The notes: generated from the letters alone by a model not told the origin. Numbered from the stretch's first letter, positions 1 to 7,138 are shown. The stretch: DNA of 23,105 bases from an uncultured Bacillaceae bacterium (GCA_937983015.1 CALKAK010000134.1:1-23105), one strand, 5' to 3'. A program made the numbers and translations.

Positions 1-763
1 CTTCGATCGTCATTTCGAGAACTTTTTCTTTCTGGTCCTCTTCTTTTTCGACCATTATTTCGACGTTTTGTGCTTCTTCTGTCAAGTTGACGAATATATT
101 CAAATGCTCGGTCAGAATTTTTGCCGCCAAGCTAATCGCTTCTTTAGGACCGATCGTTCCGTTTGTCCATACTTCCAAAGTCAATTTATCATAGTCTGTC
201 GATTGACCAACCCGTGTGTTTTCAACATTATAGGCGACACGAGATACGGGTGTGTAAATCGAATCAATTGGAATGGTTCCAATCGGTTGGTCGTCCCTTT
301 TATTTTCATCAGCGATTGCGTAACCGCGACCTCTTTTCGCAGTCATACGCATATGCAATCTACCATTTTTTGCTAAATGGCAGATAACAAGATCAGGATT
401 TAAAATCTCAACATCACTATCATGCGCGATATCAGCAGCAGTGACAACTCCCTCGCCCTGGGCATCGATCTCCAGTGTTTTTTCTTCGTCAGAATAGATT
501 TTCATTGCGAGTTTTTTTAAGTTCAAAATGATCTCTGTTACATCTTCAACGACACCATCGATTGCGGAAAATTCATGTAAAATTCCGTCGATCTGAATGG
601 ATGTAACAGCGGCACCTGGCAGGGATGACAACAGGATACGACGTAAGGAGTTTCCTAATGTTGTTCCATATCCGCGTTCAAGTGGTTCTACGATGAACTT
701 GCCGTAAGTATCATCGTTACTGATCTCAACAGTTTCAATTTTGGGCTTTTCAATTTCGATCAT
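1..763 (-). CDS. rpoA: RNA polymerase alpha subunit, 5' part (partial)
   Basis: Alpha subunit of RNA polymerase; its N-terminal domain dimerises and nucleates beta/beta' assembly, and its C-terminal domain binds UP elements and activators. The reading frame starts at an ATG at 763 and stays open to the window edge, giving 254 codons. Residues 33-42 hold the conserved GTTLGNSLRR patch, whose Arg42 corresponds to the E. coli assembly residue Arg45, followed by the LLSSLPGAAV segment. The visible part ends in the interdomain linker (VEKEEDQKEKVLEMTIE), so the C-terminal domain lies outside. A GGAGG lies about 13 nt upstream of the ATG, a slightly long spacing, but no other in-frame ATG fits. It follows rpsK, as in the Bacillus alpha operon, where rplQ would be next. 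Confidence 0.97.
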   Translation of the reverse strand, partial: MIEIEKPKIETVEISNDDTYGKFIVEPLERGYGTTLGNSLRRILLSSLPGAAVTSIQIDGILHEFSAIDGVVEDVTEIILNLKKLAMKIYSDEEKTLEIDAQGEGVVTAADIAHDSDVEILNPDLVICHLAKNGRLHMRMTAKRGRGYAIADENKRDDQPIGTIPIDSIYTPVSRVAYNVENTRVGQSTDYDKLTLEVWTNGTIGPKEAISLAAKILTEHLNIFVNLTEEAQNVEIMVEKEEDQKEKVLEMTIE

Positions 764-799
764 ATTATACTTATACCCTCCTTCAAAACGTCGAAACCC

Positions 800-818
800 C
801 AGTTAGTGCACCTAACCG
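800..818 (-). other. Stem-loop in the rpsK-rpoA gap
   Basis: On the minus strand CGGTTAG pairs with CTAACTG (7 bp including one G-U) around the loop GTGCA. It lies 37 nt upstream of the rpoA start. No U-tract follows, so it is not an intrinsic terminator. It may be an mRNA processing or stability element, or chance. Confidence 0.4.
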
Positions 819-829
819 AAATTCCCCCC

Positions 830-845
830 TAAGGCGATCACCTTA
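830..845 (-). other. Second small stem-loop in the rpsK-rpoA gap
   Basis: The transcript reads TAAGG-TGATCG-CCTTA, a 5-bp stem with a 6-nt loop, followed by a run of six G. It lies 11 nt upstream of the 800-818 hairpin. The two together make this 153-nt gap more structured than the other gaps inside the operon. Function unknown. Confidence 0.35.
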
Positions 846-916
846 AGTGCTCACATTCCTTCTTGTACGCATCATATACCCATTATAGACAATGATACAA
901 ATTCTAAACGAGAAAA

Positions 917-1306
917 TTAAACACGACGACGTTTTGGCGGACGGCATCCATTGTGAGGTACCGGAGTTACATCCTTAATAGCCGTAACTTCCAGACCTGC
1001 TGCCTGCAATGCACGAATTGCGGCTTCACGTCCGGCTCCGGGTCCCTTTACGTGTACTTCAAGGCTCTTCATTCCATGTTCCATTGATGCTTTAGCTGCT
1101 GCTTCAGCGGCCATCTGTGCGGCAAAGGGAGTTGACTTACGGGAACCTTTGAAACCTAATGAGCCAGCAGATGCCCAGGATATTGCATTACCGTGTACAT
1201 CCGTGATCGTTACGATCGTATTATTGAAAGTTGAACGAATGTGGGCAATTCCCGTTTCCACATTCTTTTTTACACGACGATTACGAGTATTCGTTCTCCG
1301 TGCCAT
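917..1306 (-). CDS. rpsK: 30S ribosomal protein S11 (uS11)
   Basis: Small-subunit platform protein that, with S6/S18, contacts 16S rRNA near the E site and the Shine-Dalgarno helix. The 129-residue product carries the family signature GIAHIRSTFNNTIVTITD (residues about 19-36), the GSRKSTPFAAQMAAE helix and the invariant C-terminus VTPVPHNGCRPPKRRRV. Its length is two residues short of B. subtilis S11. It starts at an ATG behind a good GGAGG, 24 nt after rpsM, and is followed by a 153-nt gap before rpoA. Confidence 0.99.
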   Translation of the reverse strand: MARRTNTRNRRVKKNVETGIAHIRSTFNNTIVTITDVHGNAISWASAGSLGFKGSRKSTPFAAQMAAEAAAKASMEHGMKSLEVHVKGPGAGREAAIRALQAAGLEVTAIKDVTPVPHNGCRPPKRRRV

Positions 1307-1330
1307 GCGTTTCTACCTCCTTTACTGATA

Positions 1331-1693
1331 TTATTTTTTACCGCCAATTTGTCTTCTAGGACCTTTACGCGTACGAGCATTCGTCTTCGTTCTTTGTCCA
1401 CGTACTGGCAAACCTTTGCGGTGGCGGATTCCGCGGTAACAACCGATATCGATCAACCGTTTGATGTTCATGTTCACTTCACGGCGTAGGTCACCTTCTA
1501 CTTTCAAACGGTCTACAATATCCCGAATTCTATTAACTTCTTCTTCAGTTAAGTCACGAACTCTTGTATCTTCAGAAACACCAGCTTCGGCGCAAATTTT
1601 TTGTGCGGTCGATTTACCGATTCCAAAAATATATGTTAAAGATATTACAACTCGCTTATCACGAGGAATATCGACACCTGCGATACGTGCCAA
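1331..1693 (-). CDS. rpsM: 30S ribosomal protein S13 (uS13)
   Basis: Head protein of the small subunit that contacts the P-site tRNA and bridges to the 50S. The 120-residue product matches the family throughout: ARIAGVDIPRDKRVVISLTY at the start, EGDLRREVNMNIKRL in the middle and GLPVRGQRTKTNARTRKGPR near the basic tail. Two TTG codons compete as start. The TTG at 1693 sits 8 nt from GGAGG and gives the usual MARIAG N-terminus, whereas the TTG at 1699 is only 3 nt from it. I chose 1693. It follows rpmJ by 20 nt. Confidence 0.97.
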   Translation of the reverse strand: MARIAGVDIPRDKRVVISLTYIFGIGKSTAQKICAEAGVSEDTRVRDLTEEEVNRIRDIVDRLKVEGDLRREVNMNIKRLIDIGCYRGIRHRKGLPVRGQRTKTNARTRKGPRRQIGGKK

Positions 1694-1713
1694 ATTCAAA
1701 CACCTCCTTAAAA

Positions 1714-1827
1714 TTATCCTTGTTTTTGCTTATGTCTAGGGTTTTCACAAATAACCATTACTTTACCTTTTCTGCGAATAACTTTACATTTTTCACAAAT
1801 CGGTTTAACAGAAGGTCTAACTTTCAC
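1714..1827 (-). CDS. rpmJ: 50S ribosomal protein L36 (bL36), zinc-ribbon form
   Basis: The smallest large-subunit protein, helping order 23S rRNA helices near the factor-binding side. The reading frame encodes 37 residues, MKVRPSVKPICEKCK through ICENPRHKQKQG, the full family length. Cys11, Cys14, Cys27 and His32 form the zinc-ribbon set, so this is the zinc-containing paralogue type. The start codon is GTG at 1827, preceded by a GGAGG-like site. It lies between infA and rpsM, its standard place in Bacillus. Confidence 0.97.
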   Translation of the reverse strand: MKVRPSVKPICEKCKVIRRKGKVMVICENPRHKQKQG

Positions 1828-1854
1828 GACTTCAACCTCCTTCTAAGGCGGAGT

Positions 1855-2073
1855 TTATTTATAACGATACGTGATTCGGCCTCTTGTCAAATCATAAGGA
1901 GATAATTCAAGAGTTACCCGATCTCCTGGCAGAATGCGAATATAATGCATACGAATTTTGCCCGATACGTGAGCTAATACGGTATGTCCATTTTCCAATT
2001 CCACTTTAAACATCGCATTTGGCAATGTTTCCACAACGGTACCTTCTACTTCAATAACATCACTTTTCGACAT
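1855..2073 (-). CDS. infA: Translation initiation factor IF-1
   Basis: Binds the 30S A site during initiation and works with IF2 and IF3. The 72-residue product is a single S1/OB-fold domain with the conserved core IEVEGTVVETLPNAMFKVEL (residues about 7-26), followed by SGKIRMHYIRILPGDRV and the C-terminal YDLTRGRITYRYK. It is full length and almost identical in pattern to B. subtilis IF1. The ATG at 2073 follows AGGAGG with a 12-nt spacing. It is the first gene after the 292-nt gap that carries a promoter, so it probably heads its own transcript in addition to readthrough from adk. Confidence 0.98.
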   Translation of the reverse strand: MSKSDVIEVEGTVVETLPNAMFKVELENGHTVLAHVSGKIRMHYIRILPGDRVTLELSPYDLTRGRITYRYK

Positions 2074-2225
2074 TCAGAATGACTCCCTCCTCTTGGCAAA
2101 TTCTCTGCATCAAACAGGCGCAGGACAAAAACACAATTCACACAACCGAACCTTCTCAAAAAATCATAAAGGATTTACATGGAACACCTGATTGTTAACA
2201 GAATCATCACCAAAACCGAATAACA
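2074..2225 (-). other. Predicted 5' leader of infA, no gene
   Basis: This is the untranslated stretch between the inferred transcription start (about 2225) and the infA ATG, roughly 150 nt. It holds the infA Shine-Dalgarno, two copies of TTCGGTT about 60 nt apart, and only weak hairpins, such as CTGC/GCAG and one around TGTTAACA. I see no terminator or antiterminator pair and no credible ORF: all frames are stop-rich. In B. subtilis the space between adk and infA holds map and a small KOW-domain gene; neither is seen here. Confidence 0.5.
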
Positions 2226-2231
2226 AAAGCT

Positions 2232-2260
2232 AATATACTACATTCCGTATACCGTGTAAA
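2232..2260 (-). promoter_or_regulatory. Sigma-A-type promoter upstream of infA
   Basis: On the minus strand a -35 box TTTACA (2260-2255, 5/6 match) is separated by exactly 17 bp from a -10 box TATATT (2237-2232, 5/6 match). The predicted start is near 2225. It would drive infA-rpmJ-rpsM-rpsK-rpoA independently of the upstream spc genes. Sequence match only; no experimental support is available here. Confidence 0.65.
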
Positions 2261-2365
2261 GAAACTTCCCGTTCAATGATAGCATGGGGTCCGGATGTTG
2301 CCTTACACAGCATTTATTACTACTAGCCAGAAGTTTTCACAATGAAAGGTTAGGGTAACAAACTG

Positions 2366-3025
2366 CTACTTATTTTCTTTAAGTTTTTGTAAAAGATGAT
2401 CGATGTCATGAAAAACTTTGTCAATATCTTGTTCACCGTCAATGGTCTTTAAATAACCTTTTTCTGCATAAAAGTTAATTAACGGGTCCATTTGTTTTAT
2501 ATTCACAAGAAGACGATTTTGTACCGTTTCCGGCGCATCATCATTCCGTTGATATAACTCGCCGCCACAATGATCACAAATTCCTTCATGTTTAGGCGGA
2601 TTAAATTGTAAATGGTACGTGCTCCCGCAAGACTTACAAATACGGCGTCCTGTTAAGCGCTCTTTCAAAATTTCAGGATCAACTTTGATATATAAACAAT
2701 AATGCAACGGTTTTCCGAGCTCATCTAAAATATTTTCCAGGCTTTCGGCCTGAGCCACCGTTCGCGGGAATCCGTCCAGTAAAAATCCTTCTTGGCAATC
2801 ATTTTGCGCAAGCCGTTCACGGACGATACCGATCGTTATTTCATCCGGAACGAGTTCCCCTTTATCCATATAGGCCTTTGCTTGCATTCCCAGGGGCGTT
2901 TGTTCTTGAATCGCCTGCCGAAACATGTCCCCTGTGGATATATGGGGGATGCCGTACTTCTCAACAATTTTTTCTGCCTGTGTTCCTTTTCCTGCACCCG
3001 GTAACCCCATTAAAATGATATTCAC
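2366..3025 (-). CDS. adk: Adenylate kinase, zinc-LID form
   Basis: Interconverts ATP + AMP and 2 ADP in the cytoplasm, keeping adenylate charge balanced. The 219-residue product has the P-loop GLPGAGKGT (residues 7-15), the AMP-binding ISTGDMFR (29-36), DGFPRT (84-89) and the LID arginines in LTGRR. The LID carries four cysteines, Cys130, Cys133, Cys150 and Cys153, a structural zinc site of the kind found in Gram-positive long-form adenylate kinases; B. subtilis, as I recall, has Asp at the fourth position. The start is GTG at 3025, 7 nt from a GGGGG Shine-Dalgarno, and aligns with the usual MNIILMG N-terminus. It follows secY by 59 nt. In relatives map comes next, but here it does not. Confidence 0.98.
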   Translation of the reverse strand: MNIILMGLPGAGKGTQAEKIVEKYGIPHISTGDMFRQAIQEQTPLGMQAKAYMDKGELVPDEITIGIVRERLAQNDCQEGFLLDGFPRTVAQAESLENILDELGKPLHYCLYIKVDPEILKERLTGRRICKSCGSTYHLQFNPPKHEGICDHCGGELYQRNDDAPETVQNRLLVNIKQMDPLINFYAEKGYLKTIDGEQDIDKVFHDIDHLLQKLKENK

Positions 3026-3084
3026 GGTTTTACCCCCTTAAATGGATGGATCACAGGAAATACAAAGTTTCCCAAAATCCAGAG

Positions 3085-4377
3085 CTACTTAATAAATCCT
3101 TTATAATGTCGCTTTACCAATTGAGATTCTAGTTGTTTCCATGTATCCAGCGCCACGCCTACAACGATCAACAGAGATGTTCCACCAATTTGCACAGATG
3201 CAGGGAGTTTTGCGATAGCGGTAAAGAATACAGGTAAGATCGCAACGACCGCTAAAAACAAGGAACCCACGAAAGTCAGACGATAGAGCACACCGGTAAA
3301 GTAATCCTGGGTTTGTTTTCCAGGACGTATACCCGGTATATAACCGCCTTGTTTCTTCAGGTTTTCAGCCATTTTCTCAGGGTTTACCTGGACAAAGGCG
3401 TAAAAGTAAGTAAAGGCAATGATGAGTATGATATAAAGAGTCATTCCAAACGGATTACTATAATTAAAGTGTTCGACAATCCATGTGGTTACCTTATTTT
3501 CACCAAAGAAAGAAGCGATCGTAGGCGGCGTTATTAAAAACGATACCGCAAAGATGATCGGGATAACCCCGGCAGAATTAACCTTGAGCGGAATGTGGGT
3601 GGAGTTCCCACCAAAGGCTCCTCTCGCTATAATTCTCTTCGCATACTGCACAGGAATTTTTCTAACAGCTTCTTGAATGAAAATCACACCAACGATGATC
3701 GCTAAGACGATAAGAACCAGTACTGTTACGACGACGATGTTGATGAACAGGTCATCAGCGGCATTCTGAAACTTCACAGCATATATCTGGTTGATCATCG
3801 TGGGTATTTCCGAAATAATACCAGCAAAAATGATGATGGAAACCCCATTTCCAACCCCTCTTTCAGTGATCAATTCACCTAACCATAGCAAAAACGCCGT
3901 ACCGGCAGTCAAAACTAGCGCGATGAGCAAATAGCTTGTAAAAGAAGGGTTCTTAATCAAAAGACCTCCGCTTTGCACATTGAAGCCATATGACATACCA
4001 AGCGCCTGGATAAACCCAAAGATGATCGCTCCGTAGCGTGTTACTTGCGCAAGCTTCTTCCGTCCTACTTCACCTTGTTTCGACCATTCTGTAAACTTGG
4101 GAACGATATCCATTTGCAGTAATTGCATGACAATGGAAGCGGTGATATAGGGCATGATCCCCATTGCGAAAATGGAAAAATTTTGTAATGCACCGCCCCC
4201 GAAAATGTTCAGTACACCAAACGCATTCATTTGACTGGCAATCGCCAGCATTTGCGAGTCAACACCAGGTACCGGAATAAATGTACCGATCCGAAAAACT
4301 ATTAACATCAAAAGTGTAAAAACGATTCGTTTCCTTATATCAGGTACACGAAAAAAACTTGCGATAGTTTGAAACAT
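3085..4377 (-). CDS. secY: Protein translocase channel subunit SecY
   Basis: Pore subunit of the SecYEG translocon in the cytoplasmic membrane. The 430-residue product has the standard ten hydrophobic segments. It opens with FRVPDIRKRIVFTLLMLIVF, continues with the plug-region residues GALQNFSIFAMGIMPYITAS, and has the cytoplasmic loops ITERGVGNGVSIIIF and AKRIIARGAFGGNSTHIPLK. It ends with the basic tail LVKRHYKGFIK. Its length is one residue from B. subtilis SecY. The ATG overlaps the rplO TGA by one base, so the two are probably translationally coupled. Its place after rplO and before adk is the standard spc order. Confidence 0.99.
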   Translation of the reverse strand: MFQTIASFFRVPDIRKRIVFTLLMLIVFRIGTFIPVPGVDSQMLAIASQMNAFGVLNIFGGGALQNFSIFAMGIMPYITASIVMQLLQMDIVPKFTEWSKQGEVGRKKLAQVTRYGAIIFGFIQALGMSYGFNVQSGGLLIKNPSFTSYLLIALVLTAGTAFLLWLGELITERGVGNGVSIIIFAGIISEIPTMINQIYAVKFQNAADDLFINIVVVTVLVLIVLAIIVGVIFIQEAVRKIPVQYAKRIIARGAFGGNSTHIPLKVNSAGVIPIIFAVSFLITPPTIASFFGENKVTTWIVEHFNYSNPFGMTLYIILIIAFTYFYAFVQVNPEKMAENLKKQGGYIPGIRPGKQTQDYFTGVLYRLTFVGSLFLAVVAILPVFFTAIAKLPASVQIGGTSLLIVVGVALDTWKQLESQLVKRHYKGFIK

Positions 4378-4817
4378 CAGATCACCTCGGTTTGGCCGCC
4401 GGCATCTTCAATGGCTTTTTTAGCGGAAGCGGAGAACTTGTGAGCTCGCACGGTTAGTTTCTTCTTCAATTCACCGTTACCTAAAATCTTAATGCCGGAT
4501 TTTTCATTCCGCACGATCCCTGTTTCGATGAGTAATTCTGGGGTGACTTCAGTTCCATCTTCAAAACGATTTAATGTTTCGAGATTGACGATCGCATATT
4601 CTTTGCGATTGATATTGGTAAAACCACGTTTTGGCAAGCGTTGGAATAGAGGCATTTGCCCACCTTCAAATCCAAGGCGTACACCGCCACCAGAACGAGC
4701 CTTTTGACCTTTATGACCACGACCACTGGTTTTTCCGTGTCCGCTGGCCATACCGCGTCCTACACGTTTTCTTTCTTTTCGAGAACCTTCAGCCAATTGT
4801 AGTTCATGCAGCTTCAT
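4377..4817 (-). CDS. rplO: 50S ribosomal protein L15 (uL15)
   Basis: Late-assembly large-subunit protein whose long basic N-terminal arm threads into 23S rRNA. The 146-residue product begins MKLHELQLAEGSRKERKRVG and has the glycine-rich arm GRGMASGHGKTSGRGHKGQK (residues about 20-39). It also has the signature GGQMPLFQRLPKRGF and a C-terminal globular domain ending in the VRAHKFSASAKKAIE region. It is full length for Bacilli. The stop codon overlaps the secY start by one base, and the gene lies 30 nt downstream of rpmD. Confidence 0.99.
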   Translation of the reverse strand: MKLHELQLAEGSRKERKRVGRGMASGHGKTSGRGHKGQKARSGGGVRLGFEGGQMPLFQRLPKRGFTNINRKEYAIVNLETLNRFEDGTEVTPELLIETGIVRNEKSGIKILGNGELKKKLTVRAHKFSASAKKAIEDAGGQTEVI

Positions 4818-4847
4818 GTTCGCACCTCCCTTATCTTTTCATCCGAA

Positions 4848-5030
4848 TTAAAGTTCTTTTACAGAAACTAGATGGGATACTTTTCTGATCATACCGCGAA
4901 TCGCTTCATTATCTTCTTTAACAACGGTTTGATTCGTTTTCCGTAGACCCAATGCTTTAACAGTTGCCCTTTGGTCCTGGGGACGTCCGATTACACTCCG
5001 TTTGAGGGTTATTTCTAACTTTTTAGCCAT
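4848..5030 (-). CDS. rpmD: 50S ribosomal protein L30 (uL30), short bacterial form
   Basis: Small large-subunit protein with a beta-alpha-beta fold. The 60-residue product begins MAKKLEITLKRSVIGRPQDQ and contains the conserved LGLRKTNQTVVKEDN (residues about 28-42) and IRGMIRKVSHLVSV near the end. The length fits the bacterial family. The ATG follows a strong GGAGG and starts 13 nt after the rpsE stop, placing it between rpsE and rplO as usual. Confidence 0.98.
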   Translation of the reverse strand: MAKKLEITLKRSVIGRPQDQRATVKALGLRKTNQTVVKEDNEAIRGMIRKVSHLVSVKEL

Positions 5031-5043
5031 CTAGCATCCCTCC

Positions 5044-5544
5044 TTAACCTAACAGTTCTTCTACGGATTTATTTCGCAATCTCGCCACTTCTTCCGCCCG
5101 TTTTAAATTGGTTAAACCGTCGATGGTTGCACGTACAACGTTAATAGGAGTGTTTGATCCAAGTGATTTCGTTAGAATATCTTGAACACCAGCCAACTCC
5201 AGTACCGCACGTACCGGTCCACCTGCAATCACTCCAGTACCTTCACGGGCGGGTTTTAATAACACTTTGCCGGCGCCAAAATGTCCGATAATTTCATGCG
5301 GGATCGTGGTTCCAACCCGCGGAACGTTGATCAGATTTTTCTTGGCGTTTTCGATCGCTTTCCGAATGGCGTCAGGTACTTCCTGGGCCTTTCCGGTTCC
5401 AAAGCCTACATGACCATTTTTATCCCCAACAACCACAAGGGCAGTGAAACGAAAGCGACGGCCACCTTTAACTACTTTCGCAACACGATTAACAGTAACT
5501 ACACGCTCTTCTAATTCTAGTTTGTTAGGATCGATTTGTTTCAT
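5044..5544 (-). CDS. rpsE: 30S ribosomal protein S5 (uS5)
   Basis: Small-subunit protein at the mRNA entry site that influences accuracy and forms part of the spectinomycin site. The 166-residue product has an N-terminal double-stranded-RNA-binding-like domain (VVKGGRRFRFTALVVVGDKN, residues 24-43) and a C-terminal domain with GTGVIAGGPVRAVLELAGV and the end KSVEELLG. Loop residues Lys26-Gly27-Gly28 are of the sensitive wild type. The length equals that of B. subtilis S5. The ATG at 5544 has a purine-rich GGAGG-type site, 21 nt after rplR. Confidence 0.99.
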   Translation of the reverse strand: MKQIDPNKLELEERVVTVNRVAKVVKGGRRFRFTALVVVGDKNGHVGFGTGKAQEVPDAIRKAIENAKKNLINVPRVGTTIPHEIIGHFGAGKVLLKPAREGTGVIAGGPVRAVLELAGVQDILTKSLGSNTPINVVRATIDGLTNLKRAEEVARLRNKSVEELLG

Positions 5545-5565
5545 GTTTCCTTTCCCTCCTTTGTA

Positions 5566-5928
5566 TTAAAATTCCAGTCCGTTTTCCCTTGCACTTTCCG
5601 CAAGTGCTTTTATACGACCGTGATAAAGATATCCGCTGCGGTCAAAAACTACTGATTTATAACCTTTTTCCACCGCTTTTTTGGCGATCAATTCGCCAAC
5701 TTTTTGTGCGGCTTCCAAATTATTCGTGTTTTCCAGATCGAAATCCTTATCTAATGTGGATGCACTGACTAGAGTAACTCCCTTTGTGTCATCAATTAAT
5801 TGTGCGTAAATATGTTTGTTTGAACGGTAAACACTTAATCTAGGACGTTCAGGAGTACCGGAAATTTTCGCACGAATCCGGGCATGTCTCTTTTTACGAA
5901 GCTCATTCCGAGATGGCTTTTTAATCAT
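5566..5928 (-). CDS. rplR: 50S ribosomal protein L18 (uL18)
   Basis: Binds 5S rRNA and helps dock it in the central protuberance. The 120-residue product has a basic N-terminus rich in Lys and Arg, then AKISGTPERPRLSVYRSNKH (residues about 22-41), IYAQLIDD, LVSASTLDKD and the C-terminal VVFDRSGYLYHGRIKALAES. The frame is open 27 bases further upstream, but the ATG at 5928 has GGAG at 8 nt and gives exactly the B. subtilis length, so I chose it. It sits 32 nt after rplF. Confidence 0.98.
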   Translation of the reverse strand: MIKKPSRNELRKKRHARIRAKISGTPERPRLSVYRSNKHIYAQLIDDTKGVTLVSASTLDKDFDLENTNNLEAAQKVGELIAKKAVEKGYKSVVFDRSGYLYHGRIKALAESARENGLEF

Positions 5929-5960
5929 TCTTGTCACTCCTTTCTTAAACAGCAATGATA

Positions 5961-6497
5961 TTACTTACCAGTCTTACCTTCTTTGCGGCGTACATGTTCG
6001 CCTTCATAACGAATCCCTTTACCTTTGTAAGGTTCTGGCGGTCGAACAGCACGAATCTTCGCTGCAACTTCGCCAACTTTTTCTTTATCAATACCTTTGA
6101 CGATAATTTTCGTGTTCGAAGGCACTTCAAATTCGATATCAGGGTCTTGAACGAATTCAACCGGGTGTGAGTATCCAACACTTAAAACAAGCTTATTTCC
6201 TTGCTTTTGCGCACGATATCCAACCCCAACGAGTTCAAGGGATTTTGAATAACCCTTCGCTACACCTTCAATCATGTTGGCCAGTAAAGAGCGAGTTGTG
6301 CCGTGGATCATGCGATGTTCTTTTGAATCCGTAGGACGGGTAACCGTAATAACATTCTCTTCCTGCGTGATCGTTAAATCCGGATGGAATGTTTTTGTTA
6401 ATTCACCTTTAGGTCCTTTAACTGTAACGGTATTACCGTTGATGGTCACAGTAATTCCGGATGGAATTTCAATGGGCTTTTTTCCTATACGTGACAT
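5961..6497 (-). CDS. rplF: 50S ribosomal protein L6 (uL6)
   Basis: Large-subunit protein near the sarcin-ricin loop and the factor-binding site. The 178-residue product contains two similar alpha/beta domains. It begins MSRIGKKPIEIPSGITVTIN and has KGPKGELTKTFHPD, the GTTRSLLANMIEGVAKG turn and the C-terminal signature PEPYKGKGIRYEGEHVRRKE. An ATG five codons upstream is in frame, but the ATG at 6497 lies 8 nt after GGAGG and matches the family start, so it is preferred. It lies 28 nt after rpsH. Confidence 0.98.
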   Translation of the reverse strand: MSRIGKKPIEIPSGITVTINGNTVTVKGPKGELTKTFHPDLTITQEENVITVTRPTDSKEHRMIHGTTRSLLANMIEGVAKGYSKSLELVGVGYRAQKQGNKLVLSVGYSHPVEFVQDPDIEFEVPSNTKIIVKGIDKEKVGEVAAKIRAVRPPEPYKGKGIRYEGEHVRRKEGKTGK

Positions 6498-6525
6498 GTA
6501 TTGCACCTCCATTCAAGTCAGATTC

Positions 6526-6924
6526 TTACCAAACGTAGGCAATTACTTCTCCACCAACATGCTGTGCGCGGGCTTCTTTATCCGTTAAGACACCCTTCGA
6601 TGTGGAGAGAATTGCAATACCCAAACCATTCAATACTTTTGGTACTTCGTCAGCTTTAACATAAATGCGTAATCCCGGTTTGGAGATTCTTTTTAGTCCA
6701 GTAATTACACGTTCCTTGTTCGGGCCGTATTTCAAGTAAATACGTAAAATCCCTTGTTTATTATCTTCGATATATTCATAATCCCGAATAAAACCTTCGC
6801 GTTTTAAAATCTCGACAATCTCTTTCTTTAATTTCGAGGAAGGGACTTCCAAACTTTCATGATATACCATATTGGCATTGCGGATCCGGGTTAGTAAATC
6901 TGCAATAGGATCAGTCATCACCAT
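6526..6924 (-). CDS. rpsH: 30S ribosomal protein S8 (uS8)
   Basis: Binds the central domain of 16S rRNA early in 30S assembly; in E. coli it is also the spc operon repressor. The 132-residue product begins MVMTDPIADLLTRIRNANMV and contains LKREGFIRDYEYIEDN, LKRISKPGLRIYVKADEVPK and the C-terminal RNA-contact signature GIAILSTSKGVLTDKEAR, ending GGEVIAYVW. The length equals that of B. subtilis S8. A second ATG two codons in also fits the family. I see no obvious S8-binding-site mimic near rplE here. Confidence 0.99.
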   Translation of the reverse strand: MVMTDPIADLLTRIRNANMVYHESLEVPSSKLKKEIVEILKREGFIRDYEYIEDNKQGILRIYLKYGPNKERVITGLKRISKPGLRIYVKADEVPKVLNGLGIAILSTSKGVLTDKEARAQHVGGEVIAYVW

Positions 6925-6952
6925 ATTTTTTACCTCCTTTCAGACTTGGCTC

Positions 6953-7138
6953 TTACCAGCTGGCTTTTTTGACACCTGGGATTTGACCTTTGTAAGCTAA
7001 CTCACGGAAACAAATCCGACACAATTTAAACTTACGATAGACGGAATGGGGACGACCGCAACGTTCACAACGAGTATATTCCCGAACTTTGAATTTTTGC
7101 GGGCGTTTTGCCTTCGCAATAAGTGATTTTTTAGCCAC
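6953..7138 (-). CDS. rpsZ: 30S ribosomal protein S14, zinc-binding type Z (uS14)
   Basis: Head protein of the 30S that helps bind the 3' major domain of 16S rRNA. The 61-residue product is the short type with Cys24, Cys27, Cys40 and Cys43 forming a zinc knuckle, around CERCGRPHSVYRKFKLCRIC. It ends LAYKGQIPGVKKASW. Two GTG codons precede the conserved AKKSLIAK. The one at 7138 is 7 nt from GGAGG and gives the family length; the one at 7144 is one base from it and is rejected. Some Bacilli keep a second, zinc-free S14 elsewhere; that cannot be judged here. Confidence 0.97.
   Translation of the reverse strand: MAKKSLIAKAKRPQKFKVREYTRCERCGRPHSVYRKFKLCRICFRELAYKGQIPGVKKASW

Noticed and set aside
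68..387. Plus-strand open frames of 74-102 codons across rpoA
   Set aside because: They lie antisense to a clear rpoA frame, encode no recognisable protein and lack ribosome-binding sites. The same holds for all other plus-strand frames in the window.
882..887. TATAAT box upstream of rpoA as a promoter
   Set aside because: No acceptable -35 hexamer at 16-18 bp and no properly placed TGn extension, so I did not list it as a promoter.
1694..1699. Two-codon longer rpsM start (TTG at 1699)
   Set aside because: Only 3 nt from GGAGG; the next TTG has 8-nt spacing and matches the family N-terminus.
2085..2118. Hairpin with CTGC/GCAG arms in the infA leader as a riboswitch or attenuator
   Set aside because: The stem is only 4 bp, with no U-tract and no competing structure.
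2230..2313. A 27-codon minus-strand ORF in the adk-infA gap starting at an ATG at 2313
   Set aside because: No Shine-Dalgarno, no family resemblance, and it runs through the predicted promoter.
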